From Lasioglossum baleicum (Eukaryota; Arthropoda; Insecta; Hymenoptera; Halictidae): 64,000 nucleotides of DNA. Of this stretch, positions 35,198 through 45,769 are shown in pieces. The notes below the pieces were generated by a model. It ran no database searches and was not told the origin of the DNA. It saw only the letters and a program-made list of their open reading frames with translations. Location: positions 6,189,239 to 6,253,238 of the forward strand of contig NC_134946.1 of assembly GCF_051020765.1 (NCBI RefSeq), given 5' to 3'. A program made the position numbers and the translations under genes. Positions within the stretch are counted from its first letter, which is position 1; every line of letters starts with the position of its first letter.

Positions 35198-36011
35198 TGT
35201 GATTAGGCTGTGGAGTTTTATGCACTTATGGCTTATGAAAATTTGTAAATAACACTAAAGCAGTATTTACGACGTACACTGTAACAGAATTTAGCACGAC
35301 TTTTGTTTATTTTAGATCAACAAAGGCTATTACCACTGAAAATAAGACTATATATTTGATTGCATTTCGTTAAAATTTGTATACAAAAATTGCACGACTC
35401 AGATACGAACGAACTTAGGATCTTACTTGATATTATATTAGAATTTTATAAAAATATTTTATTATACAATTACGTGATGGTGTGTGTTGTTGTTGTTATG
35501 TCATTTGTGTTGTCTAACGATATATGAATTTAGTTCCATTCAATTTTCAACATTTAGTATTTCTCATCTTATATTGCACGTAGAGAACCAAATTAACTGC
35601 TGGAAGAAACAACTTCTTACAACATTATTTTGTGAAACTATAATTCTCAGATGGAATAGCTTTATTCAATAAAGTGGTAAAATGAAAAATCTTTGATCCA
35701 CAAGCAACAGTGATCATATGTTAACCTCTGGATTCAAATTTTAGAAACGCATATAAACATGCGTTACTGTTAAGCCACTTTGTGCAGGCTCAACTGAGAG
35801 TACATTATGAATAAACTGGAGATTTTGTGTATTTATAGAATGCACAAGCATGCCAGTACAATACATTTCGAATGTCCATAAAGGTTCAATAAATAACTTA
35901 GCATGTTCCTAACTAAATAATATCGTGGGTGTAAAATATGAATTTTATACTGACTACGTTTACAATATCAAAATTTCAAAGAGTAAAAATTTGGATATAT
36001 ATGTTCGTAGT
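35198..36011. other. No recognised feature
   Basis: AT-rich, with no identifiable termini or domains. Confidence 0.5.
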
Positions 36012-36019
36012 TTAATGAC

Positions 36020-36199
36020 TAGACTGCGGATTTTATATGCAATTATGTAGAATAAAGATTAAGAGAAATTAGAAGAGCATGAATTTACTATTTTCAACGT
36101 ATTCGAATTATTAAAGGATGAAAGAATTTTTTACGTGGCCCCTCTTTCTTAAAATTAATGCACAAAAAATCCTTATTTTGCATAAAGATCCTCAGTATA
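36020..36199 (+). mobile_element. hAT-type MITE, 180 bp
   Basis: TAGACTGCGGATTTTATATG to TTGCATAAAGATCCTCAGTATA. The flanks ttaatgac (36012-36019) and ataatgac (36200-36207) agree at 7 of 8. Confidence 0.85.
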
Positions 36200-36633
36200 A
36201 TAATGACTTAATGGGTACACAGTACACATAAAAATTAAAACTTTAGATGAAAGTAGTTTGCGAAAATATGCGATTTTTACGATTTTTCAAACAATTTTAA
36301 TAATCATGTACGTTAAAAATTTTGTGTTGCTTTGGTAATATTTAGAAAGTATAAAGTAGTTCATTTGCACAATTCAAATTTTACAATTATCGAGTTCCAA
36401 TTCATACATACGAGTATAGAATATTTTCTGTGGAAACATATCTGTCAAGTGTAAAATAAATTAAATGATTTGTATTAGACAGGTCGAATTGACTTATTTC
36501 TTGTTTTTTCTTGTATAATTATTATAATGAAACCTGCTTTATTTAAGCATGTAGAAATTATGCCTGATAGTTAGAACACTAGAGTGTTAATTAAATTGGA
36601 TTTTGAAACATATCTTTTCGTAATAGTTATATC

Positions 36634-36824
36634 TAGACAGCGGATCTCTATGCATTTATAGCACAATTGAGTAAATGAAAATCGAAGTTGTTGAAAAATT
36701 AGAAAAATTAAAGATGTCAATATATAATTTCTCCTCTATTAAGATCATTAAGGGAAGAAGTATGTAGTTTCTATTTCTAGCGATCGGCGTAGGAAATTTG
36801 TATTTCGCATAAAGATCCGCTTTA
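36634..36824 (+). mobile_element. hAT-type MITE, type C, 191 bp
   Basis: TAGACAGCGGATCTCTATGC to TTCGCATAAAGATCCGCTTTA, with the type-C interior (TTTATAGCACAATTGAGTAA, TTTCTCCTCTATTAAGATC). The right end is slightly shortened and no flanking 8-mer match is seen. Confidence 0.8.
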
Positions 36825-37831
36825 ACCTTCTGTTTCGTGTTATTTCCTCATCATCGGTAATTAACATTCAAATTGAATTGGAACTAACGAGGCACAAATT
36901 TTCTCACAGAAAATTCCTAAGGATAAACTAAGTTCTAATGTGAAAGGGGATTTATAAACGAAAACTGTGAAATTTCTGAATGACAGTTAATGTATAAACA
37001 TATCGTTATCATGTTCGTGCGACGTTCAATTGTTGAATTATTCTGCGATGCCACTTTGTTCTGAAGTTTAACAGGGAATCTCCGGGCCGGAAGCAGATTT
37101 CAATTTCGCATTAGCCCCCGGGGAGCTACATTTGCACGATATCGAATCGCGTGACGTCTACGGGAACGCGATACGCTCAAGGCTTGACAGATGTAGTGGG
37201 CATTAACTGTCTTTTGCTCCTGTTACTTCCCCATCCCTCACTTAGCTCCTTTTCGTTCCACTAGTTGGCCAGGAACGGGAAAGTTTCTTTTCAGGCCCGT
37301 TTCACGTCGACCGACGCGACGGCTGATCAATTTCGCCCCGATCGCGTTCCGTTAAAGTCGTTCCAGCGACGACTAAGTTTCGATTTCGATCATAATGGTC
37401 GCGAGACAAAGAAATCGGCGACGGGGGGTCTCAAGTCGAAAGCCGATCGACTTGCCAGAGATAAGATATCCGTTTTCTCGTACGGTTCTCGAGATGTTTC
37501 GAAATGTTTCACGTGCGGACTGTTGCCTGCGTTCGGAAGCCAAATTAACTGTTGCGATATTTTCTCGAGGCGACCCGTGTGATACTCGGAACTAAAATAA
37601 TCTTATTAACCAGAACTTGAAGTCTTACGCGAGCAAGGAATATTAGAATTAAGCGTATTATCAACACCCTCGACCATGAAGCATTGCCACGCTTGCGAAC
37701 CGCTAAGTTACCCTTCGCAATTATTAATCCTTTGCATTCGGAGCTATTTTAACTAGAAAATTAAACATTTCTTCCGACCCAGAATGATTCCATTGTACAT
37801 GATTTTTTTCATTGTATGGATATGAAATTGA
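36825..37831. other. Non-coding, with a CpG-rich island at 37050-37600
   Basis: The island has a 105-codon plus frame (37265-37582) and an overlapping 66-codon frame; neither shows a domain. Confidence 0.4.
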
Positions 37832-38395
37832 TATACAAAGTATTCGTACACCTTTTAAAAACTAATAACCATTTTATAATTGTACCAAACGACCTGATTT
37901 TTTATAATTAATTAGAAGCATTGGTTTACGAAATGATATGCAAAAAAGATTTTCCAAAACTTGTAATTTACGAGGTTACATGCAAAAATAAAAAAGGCAT
38001 TTTTTAAAACTTTTTTATTTGAGTACTTAATGAAAATTTAAAATGTTTTCTATATCTACGTTATTTATACACATGTTGAAAATTTCATCGAAACCGATTG
38101 ACGCAGGGAAAAACGACACGCATCGAAAGATGTACGATTCTGTGGATTTTCAGCAAAAAATTTTCAGCATGTGCGTAACTAACATAGATCTGCAAAACAT
38201 ATATTTTAAATTTTCATTAAGGGCCCTAATAAAAAAAGTTTTAAAAAATGCCTTTTTTACTTTTGCATGTAACCTTGTAAATTATAAGTTCTGGAAAATC
38301 TTTTTCGTATATCATTTGTAAACCAATGCTTCTGATTGATTATAAAAATAGTTGTTATGTTTTAAGATGTGTACGAATACTTTGTACACCCACTG
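37832..38395. mobile_element. Tc1/mariner-type palindromic MITE, family P1, near-complete (~564 bp)
   Basis: The left side CAAAGTATTCGTACACC is mirrored by TGTACGAATACTTTGTACACCCACTG at the right, followed by TA. The arms are about 200 bp (ACATGCAAAAATAAAAAAGG with CCTTTTTTACTTTTGCATGT). The core at about 38080-38130 (CGAAACCGATTGACGCAGGG, CGCATCGAAAGATGTACG) is shared with the P3 element at 41340-41400. No coding capacity. Confidence 0.85.
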
Positions 38396-39364
38396 TAATA
38401 CCTCGTACAATACTGAAATGTTTAGTAATTGTGGTAAACAATATTTTGAATAATCATACAGCAATTTTTAGTGGTGATTCTGAGTGCTAAGGGTTAAACA
38501 GTTACTATATCTTCGAAAATTGTTCTTCTCTGCGAACAGTTTATTTCATTAGTATTGTGCAGTACGATCTTGCTGGCTATATGTGTCGTAGAACGAAATA
38601 AAAATAACTGTTAAATTAAAACAATATGCATCAGTGTACTCAAAATGAATTGGCCAGCAAAAACTGTCTGAATACGAAACATATGAAACCCCATTGATGC
38701 GACATTTCTTCTTAATGAGACACACACACAGGTTATATGTTATTAAATATTATTGAAACATCAACTTTATGTTTCATAACATCAAATATCATAACTGTGC
38801 AAATAGTAACTATTTATTTAATATTTGTTATTTATTCATTACATTACGTGTATACAACCTGATGCAATTTATTATAGAAGGAGAGGGTGCGAGCATATTT
38901 ATGCTCGTGGTAAAATTAATGTTTTTAGGTTAAATTCTACATTATTAAAACCAGAACCACAACAGTTCCACCTAAATTCTAATCTTGTAGGAGCCACTTC
39001 GTATCACTGGCTATTTGTATTGGATTCAATAAGAAGTCCTAAAAAAATTAAATTAGTGAACAAAAATCTTAATGAAACTGGTCATGGCTGCCATGAAATT
39101 GTCTCAAGCATCGAGGGCTAATCAACATGGCCGCGCAACCATGCTACTTTTTATACTATTTTCACGTTCTTTATTCTGACAAACAAACTACTAATATTAT
39201 GCATTTGTATTACTACAAATAATGAACTTGAATATTGGACAGAATTTCATAGTTTAATGGTACAGGGGTGCAGAACAAAATTCTATTGTCGTATTCCTGT
39301 CACAAAAGTGTAAATTTCTTTTTCTTCTCGCTTTTTCTTAGCGACCTCAATGGATTCTACATTA
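38396..39364. other. No recognised feature
   Basis: AT-rich. GAATTGGCCAGCAAAAACTG at about 38648 resembles sequence just inside the 51958 element (GAATTGGCCAGCGTTTC). The 98-codon plus frame at 38825-39121 has no recognisable domain. Confidence 0.4.
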
Positions 39365-39366
39365 TA

Positions 39367-39559
39367 TTAGGTTGTCGCTAAAGTTTTTTCGGAATGTGTT
39401 CCTTTAATGTTGCTAAATAAATGTTTTTATTTAAAATTAATGTTTTAGTACTTGCTAACATGAATTTGCAAATATGTGCATGAATCGGACACCAACATAT
39501 TTACATATTTAGCAATAATAAAGGAACACATTCCGAAAGAAACTTTTGGGACAACCTAA
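39367..39559. mobile_element. mariner-type MITE, 193 bp
   Basis: TTAGGTTGTCGCTAAAGTTT at the left is mirrored by AACTTTTGGGACAACCTAA at the right. The arms include TTCGGAATGTGTTCCTTTA and its complement. TA precedes the left end; the right flank is TG, a one-base change. Confidence 0.8.
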
Positions 39560-39700
39560 TGTATGCTGAATTTGAGACTTCGATTTAGTCAATTTTATGT
39601 GGACACCATCCAAAAATTAAATCATTGCAACTTGATGTTCGTTCGTTGCGTGAGCTTTTTAATTCGATTGGAAGTTTATATTTATTTCTAATGAGATTAA

Positions 39701-39909
39701 TATACAGCGCATTTTACTTATGACAAAAATGAGCAAGTGTAACTTAAAACAGTAAAAACATTAGACAAATTTAAAGTATTTAAACATATTGTTATATTAT
39801 TCTCAATCTGTTCAACATGTCAAGAAAGAAAATAATTTTCTATTTTACTCCAGTTTATATTGCAATTCAGGGAGGACATCTTTTATTTTGCATAAAGATC
39901 CGCTGTCCA
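39701..39909 (+). mobile_element. hAT-type MITE, 209 bp
   Basis: The left end is decayed (TATACAGCGCATTTTACTT) and the right end is clear (TTGCATAAAGATCCGCTGTCCA). The flanks gagattaa (39693-39700) and gtgattaa (39910-39917) agree at 7 of 8. Confidence 0.75.
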
Positions 39910-39917
39910 GTGATTAA

Positions 39918-40510
39918 TAACCGGACACTCTTGAAGGCTACGAATAACTGTGAATTTATGTCACTTATCTAAATAGCACGCATAGTTATCTTAAAACTGG
40001 GAGCGGAAATATAATTACGTTAATTATGGATACCGACCTATCATCGCGCCAAATTTCGTCGAAATCGTTGGGAGCTATATTCGGAATTCCCCTCGTAGAT
40101 TCCAAGCGGAAAAATACATTTTGAGCCCGTCACGCGAGATACGAATTAATTTTTTTTTTCCCCGATGGAGCATGCAACGACACCCATTAACGGTGTACAC
40201 CGCGCAGAAACGGCTGTATTGGCAGCCGTTTCAGTTCGGTAATGATCACGCCGGCAATTTAATAGCCGTGTAATTAACATGTGGAGCACATCCGGAATGC
40301 GCTGCGCCATTAATGAACGGAATCGAGGAAGATTAAACAAATTTCGGTCGAGTTATCGCGTACTTTGGCGCGTTGCTCGAAAATTCTTTCCCTGGACTCC
40401 GAGTTTTGACCAGCGTTGGGCAAGTTTTATGACAGCTCCCGGAGAATACGTCTATCATACTGCACCACCGATAAACAATGAGACCCAGTCAAGATGAGAG
40501 AGAATATCAT
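39918..40510. other. CpG-rich non-coding stretch
   Basis: GC-rich at 40030-40480, with TTAATTAA/TAATTAACATG-type cores embedded in it. The short overlapping frames show no domain. Confidence 0.4.
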
Positions 40511-40650
40511 TAGACTGTGGATTTTTATGCAAGTTTCAAATTTTTTAGACAAATTTTAAGAAAATGAAACTAAATAAAATCCTGCTTTCATTGGTAATAG
40601 CATTTGTAGATTCATAATAAATAAAAATCGTACTAAATTCTGTCAAGCTT
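40511..40650 (+). mobile_element. hAT-type MITE, type B, right end lost
   Basis: TAGACTGTGGATTTTTATGC, then TTTTTTAGACAAATTTTAAG and GGTAATAGCATTTGTAGATT, match the type-B copy at 18321. The right end is replaced by a short AGTACTCC-rich repeat. Confidence 0.75.
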
Positions 40651-40689
40651 AGTACTCCAGTACTAACTAGTACTCCTCCAGTACTCCTA

Positions 40690-41700
40690 GTAGTCAAGAT
40701 TTGAACTGTTTTGGGGAGCTAGAGCAATTAGTTTACTACAGGATGTGAAAAGGAATTTATTCAAAAATTGCAATTGATCGAAATTATAGAGAAACAACTA
40801 AGGCCGTTATTAGACTAGGCCACTGGTGGCGCAACTCGGTTGCGCCACCAGTGGCTCAGCACGTCGTGGGGCATTGAAACAAATGTAACCTATTAGACTA
40901 CGGTAACTGGTGGAGCCACCAAAAATAGTTGCCGATCTGGTGGACGGCATCGGCAACCGGCCGGGCAACATTTGGTGGCGCCGCCACCAGCCGGGGTATT
41001 GATTTGAATGTAGCCTATTAGACAAAGCCACCAAGTTGCGCCACCAGCATCGCGAAAACATGAACAATTGACGTTCAAATTACCACCACATTTATCGTAA
41101 AATACATAAGAACACGACACAGCGTTACATCGACAGCGGGAATGAACGCTTGGTGGTACCACCAGTTACCGATTCATAAAAGCTCTTCAATTCGGTGGCG
41201 CCACCAAGTTGCGCCACCAAGTTGCCCACCAGTGGCCTAGTCTAATAACGGCCTAAAGGTTGCATTTTACAACTTTTTTATTGGGGCCTATATTGAAAAT
41301 TGAAACAATACGTTTGGTAGATCTGTGAAAATTATATGCATTGTGAAAGTTTCATCGAAATCGGTTGATGCAGGGAAAATCGACAGACATCGAAAGATGT
41401 GAGAATCCTAAGATTTATTGCAGTTAGCAAAAACTGCAATTTCTACCATCTTTAAACGTTTGTAGCTCATTACAATGTTGTTCGAATTTGATGAAATTTT
41501 TAGAATATGATTAATCGATACAGATCTGCGAAACGTGTTCTTACATAAAAAAAGTTGCAAAATACAACTTTTAGTATTTTCTATGCAATGTCGACAATTT
41601 GCATTTTTTTTACAAATTAATTGTTCTAACATCTCAAAAAAGTTCAAATCGTTTGGTCCAAGATTAAAGAAGTTATCGTCTTTCTAACAGTGTCCAAATA
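40690..41700. mobile_element. Palindromic MITE, family P3, split by a Harbinger element
   Basis: The left arm (TTTGAACTGTTTTGGGGAGC and CAATTGATCGAAATTATAG) and the right arm (AAAAAAGTTCAAATCGTTTG; TGTCGACAATTTGCATTTT) are inverted copies, as in the related element at 51958-52645. The P3 sequence is broken at TAA (40799-40801) and resumes at 41254 with AAAGGTTGCATTTTACAAC. Outer ends are unclear. Confidence 0.75.
40802..41253. mobile_element. PIF/Harbinger-type MITE, 452 bp, perfect 28-bp TIRs
   Basis: GGCCGTTATTAGACTAGGCC plus ACTGGTGG at the left is an exact inverted match to the right end. TAA flanks both sides (40799-40801 and 41254-41256), the 3-bp TWA target duplication of PIF/Harbinger. 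The interior repeats CTATTAGAC...GGTGG..GCCACC blocks (about 40890 and 41017), so it resembles stacked subterminal ends. Exact TIRs make this one of the youngest insertions in the window. Long minus-strand frames inside follow from the GGTGGC repeats. Confidence 0.9.
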
Positions 41701-42551
41701 TTCGTGGGTGTCACTGTGAATTGATGTTGAAAAATTTACTTAATTTTCGTAGAAACGTTATAAAAACAGATTCAGAAGATGCTACAAAGCAGAGAAACAA
41801 ACGTACTCCATGTATTACTTTGTGTTTTCAACATTTTTCGGGTAAAATTGTCTGCTCCCTAGTTAGGCTAGCAGTCACGGGACACCCCGTACATGCATGC
41901 CATTGTGTGCGAAGATATAGGGTGTACACGCCGCGTGTACACTAACAAAAGCACTCGTGTTCGAGTAGAATAGACCATCGAAGGGCTCCGCGATAATAAG
42001 GCGGAATTGCGGTGGCTATTTTCGACGCATTAATTTTTCACCGCTTACGTATAGTCGTGTTAGGCTAAGCATGAATTATGAACACATTACGGCCGGGATA
42101 CAAATTGATTTATGGTCGCCACGTCCCGCCGTGCATACCTAATATCCCTAGGCGATATTCTTCAGCCGTGGTGCAAGGCGGGTCAGGGAATACGATTAAT
42201 CTGCATAGCAGATCGCGTCAGATTCGCTAATAGCGCTTTTATGATATTCCGTCGTGAGCTTTACTGTCTTTGGCATCTTCGCAAAAAAAGAAATTACCTA
42301 AATCGAGAAAATTCGCGAACGATCTGCTAAAAATCGATTCCCGTGTCTTCAACGATTACTACAGTTTTCTTTTGTTACAAGGCGACGGCGAGGGACGGCT
42401 TTCAACGTATTGCGAATGTGCGCACATGTATAACGAACATAACTTTGTGCTCCATCTGACGACAATTAATCCTCCTCCCACTCGAGAACAAAATGAAGCC
42501 TACCCTCATTCGCAATGCGTCGAAAGCCTTACCGCGTCGTCACCTTATAAC
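41701..42551. other. Non-coding, CpG-rich in part
   Basis: CACGGGACACCCCGTACATG at about 41876-41895 resembles a MITE end. 41900-42540 is GC-richer with overlapping frames. 42414-42475 is related to 34180-34230 in inverse orientation. Confidence 0.4.
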
Positions 42552-42640
42552 TAGACTGCGGATCTTTATGCATTTATGAAGAAATTGGTTGGACGAAACG
42601 TAAAACAGTAAGAGATTTAAAAAAATTCAAAAATGTTGTA
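42552..42640 (+). mobile_element. hAT-type MITE, left part
   Basis: TAGACTGCGGATCTTTATGC followed by ATTTATGAAGAAATTGGTTGG and GTAAAACAGTAA, the inverted 3' block of the family, then homology is lost. Confidence 0.6.
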
Positions 42641-43108
42641 ATGTTGCTTTTAATGTGACAAAGTCGTTAGGGGATCGAATCATACGAAATGTCCGATTTT
42701 TAGCAGTGACATTAAACAAACGCAATTTTGTACCCAACGTATTCTATCCACAAATTTCAAGTTTCTTGAATGTATTATGGTAAAAATAAGATATTATGGT
42801 CATTCACGTTTTCCATTTGCAAGATTATATCTTGATGTTCTAGTTCTTTTTTACCATCAACGACTATTAAGTTAATTAACCACCACATTTTGACCAAAAA
42901 TCACATAATGCTATCGTCAATTAGTTATTTTTCCAGACATATAAAAGTAATGCACAACAGTTGAATTGGTTCGTTGGTTGACGTTGAAAGAAACTTGACG
43001 TAAACGTAAAATTATACATCCAAATTAAAATTGAAGGATTAATATCCTTATGTGTAACAATGGATATAAGGTAAGTCTTTCACATTTTGCAACTTCAAAT
43101 TTATGATT
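42641..43108. other. No recognised feature
   Basis: AT-rich sequence without identifiable ends. Confidence 0.5.
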
Positions 43109-43116
43109 CGGATGGG

Positions 43117-43822
43117 CAGTGCCGTGACGAGGGTATGAAGCGCCTGTTGCAAGTGTCCAACTTGCGCCTCCCCGTAACCCAATAATGACAAAAAAAATGA
43201 AAAACTTTAATGTACAAGTTAAATTTTACTAAATGCAACATATTAAACGCTATTAACCTCATCAAAATCAGTTGCCTGTATATACAATAACGTATTTGTC
43301 AAGGTACCTCTATGAATAAATAATCTATAACCTAAATAAGAACAAATTTTTATTCATATTCGATGACGACAAAATAAAAGAAATACAAAACATAGGTATA
43401 CGTTAAAATGATATAATAAAAACATAAAACAGTTCAGCATATTTTATAAAGTAATTTTTCTCGTTTTTTTCATTGGCGAACACATCTATTATGTTTGGCA
43501 ACATCTTTTTCAATTGATATTGTAGACATGTTTGTTAATCGCTCTTGTCCAATAGAAGAACGAAGGTACGATTTTACAATTTTTAATTTGCTAAACGAAC
43601 GTTTGCAGAGGAAGCTGTAGTTACAGGCATTGTCATGAAAATCCTTAATTTTATGTCTGGATTTGGATACGTGTTTTGTAATTGAGAGTTCGTAATTTTT
43701 TTGCAAGATTTGCAAAGCGTCCAAGCGACCCTCAACCGGGTCGGTATTCTTTGTTTTGTGCCGCAAACCCAGTTTGCGCCCGTGGTGGGCGCCTCTTTCG
43801 CCACGCCCTCGTTACGCCACTG
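43117..43822 (-). mobile_element. hAT element with transposase remnant, perfect 8-bp target duplication
   Basis: cggatggg flanks both ends (43109-43116 and 43823-43830). The left end CAGTGCCGTGACGAGGG and the right end CCCTCGTTACGCCACTG are inverted; subterminal GCGCC/GGGCGC motifs follow. The element keeps about 230 bp of transposase C-terminus on the minus strand and has lost the rest of the gene. Confidence 0.9.
43470..43700 (-). pseudogene. hAT transposase C-terminal dimerisation region, frameshifted
   Basis: One minus frame reads TYPNPDIKLRIFMTMPVTTA. After a one-base loss at about 43600-43605 the next frame continues as RSFSKLKIVKSYLRSS and then QERLTNMSTISIE. Together these match the hAT C-terminal dimerisation domain (pattern P-N-x-x-I-x-L-R-I-x-x-x-x-P-V-T-x-A-S, then R-S-F-S-K-L-K). 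The conserved glutamate codon before RSFSKLK is where the base is missing. Upstream catalytic parts are absent, so it cannot be functional. Confidence 0.9.
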
Positions 43823-43830
43823 CGGATGGG

Positions 43831-45020
43831 CAGGGAGACGATCGCTTGGTACGGGCCTAGTGACGAATGTCCCTTTAAATTTCGTTTGGCTTGGGGTACG
43901 TACACGATCATGGTCTGTCTCATCGACACGGTCGCGTGGACTGTAGTCGTAGACTTATAATTCTAAACAATCTAATTTTTCAAGAAATTTAACAGCTTAT
44001 ATCTGAATAACTATTTGCTTGCGACATGTGGCTTCTTTCAAACTTATTCTTTTCTTTTCTGTTCTGAAGGTGTTGATGTAAAAAACAATTTTAACAACAA
44101 TTTTCTTCGTTACACACAATTTTTCTCTTACGAATGTGCACCGATCCAGAGGTGTAGATTCACCCCTAGAACGGATGACTATTACTTTTCATACACCCTG
44201 CACAATGCGTATTGCCATGAGATGATTAATTTCCCCTTTCCGAAAATATACATGGTGATCGGTAACTGGTGATACAACCGGAACCGGGGGTGATTTAGGG
44301 ATTAACCGACGCGCTGTCGACACAGTGTTAACATCTGGAGTCGAGTCCTGTTTGATTTCCTGTGGGCACACAGCTTTGCTCGGATCGCCGTCATCCGAAT
44401 GTTAATCTCTGCTTGGCACGTGATTGGTTTTATCACCCGACACTGACCAACCTGGACAAGCTGTTCTTCGAGATAGCAGTACCTATACTGCCCTACGTAA
44501 GATGGCTGTCGGTGGTTCACTGTTATGAGAGCACACAGTGGAAATAGAACGCGCGCGGCGACCACTCTGTTGTTTCGATTTCTGCGGAACTTGGCACGGA
44601 CGAAATTAACAGCAAATCGTGACGGACATCTGTTCCCGGTGATCCTCCGTCTCCTGGCACGAATAATCCTGCGGACTGCGACGTGCTCATACCCGAACGA
44701 GGTATGAATAAAATGTACAACGCGACTGTTTGCCTTTGACTAATTTGAATACCCTTCTCGTTGTTTGCCAATGGACCTAGTTTCCTTGCAATTGCGTTTC
44801 AGCCCGAAACGACACGCAATTTCCTTATTTTGATAACCCAGTTCCATTGTGGAGCATTCTAATCGGCGGCCACGCGCGTGCGTTCGCAGCACTTTGCAAT
44901 TTTCATTAATACACGATACTTCTGCGAAAAAGTGCCCTACTAAAATTCGGTCTTGATTAAATCGATTTTGAATACGACACACTTCGTGTACAGCGCAGTT
45001 CAAATCTTCCTGTAGCGTTC
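43831..45020. other. Non-coding or decayed coding stretch with protein-like frames at 44140-44745
   Basis: Three plus-strand frames look protein-like but are unidentified: 44015-44272 (ending FPFPKIYMVIGNW), 44353-44547 (with LTNLDKLFFEIAVPILPYV), and a frame at about 44550-44742 (VVSISAELGTDEINSK, stop, then GDPPSPGTNNPADCDVLIPE). They are in different frames and contain a stop, as in a decayed gene or retroelement. No domain was recognised. Confidence 0.35.
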
Positions 45021-45028
45021 GTCTAAAT

Positions 45029-45761
45029 CGGTGGTTCTTAAAATTATGTAGTCCGGGGCCCCCCCTCTTGAACAACATTTTTTTTGTTGCGGACCCCATC
45101 CCAACCCTTTAGGCATTTTACGTGGTTCTCGAGACTTAATTTGAAACATGAAAATGTGAAAACATGAAACATTTTGTACATGAAAATGATTTGAATAATC
45201 TTTTTTTTAGCAAAAATATCTGTTGATGTCAAAATTGATTCGCGGACCCCGGCAAATTAGGGGTCCGCGGACCACAGTTTAAGGGGCTGGTATAGGCTCG
45301 ATTTGTAACTAGAAAGGAACTAGAATCTTACTAGAAAAATGGCTCGAAACATGGATCTGCGCCCAGACGTTGTTTGACGTTATTTGAACAAATTTTGGAC
45401 TGGGTGAGGGCTCATTCTAAATAGGAAGGTTAGATACAGCCCGCTCTTCTCATGATTTTAACGAGATTATGTTAATATCTAATAATATGATGGCCCAAAG
45501 TAGAGAAAAAATCTAGGAAAAAATCTCGCAGATTTCAACGCATTTTCTGTCTCTAATAGACTTTTTTGACTTATGAGATGAGAAGAGCGGGTTGTATCTA
45601 ACCTTCCTCTTTAGAATGTGCCCTCACCCAGCCCACAATTTGTTCAAATAAGGTCAAACAACGTCTGGGCGGAAACCCATGTTTCGAGCCATTTTTCTAG
45701 TAAGATTCTAGTTCCTTTCTAGTTACAAATCGAGCCTATACTAGCCCCTTAAGAACCACTG
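45029..45761. mobile_element. hAT-type MITE split by a TTAA palindrome; perfect 8-bp target duplication
   Basis: gtctaaat lies at 45021-45028 and 45762-45769. The left end CGGTGGTTCTTAAAATTATG is mirrored by the right end TTTAAGAACCACTG; GGGGTCCGCGGACC-like subterminal motifs are typical of hAT MITEs. The inserted palindrome (45283-45748) sits at the TTAA of the right TIR. Without it the MITE is about 263 bp. Confidence 0.9.
45283..45748. mobile_element. TTAA-flanked palindromic MITE, 466 bp, nested
   Basis: TTAA lies at 45279-45282 and 45749-45752. GGGGCTGGTATAGGCTCGAT at the left pairs with TCGAGCCTATACTAGCCCC at the right. The arms are about 185 bp and closely matched (CTAGAATCTTACTAGAAAAA with its complement; CCCAGACGTTGTTTGACG with its complement). 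TTAA points to piggyBac-type mobilisation. Confidence 0.85.
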
Positions 45762-45769
45762 GTCTAAAT

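Noticed and set aside
40810..41162. Two minus-strand frames of 85-89 codons rich in W, P and G
   Set aside because: They cover the GGTGGC repeats of the Harbinger MITE and reflect its composition.
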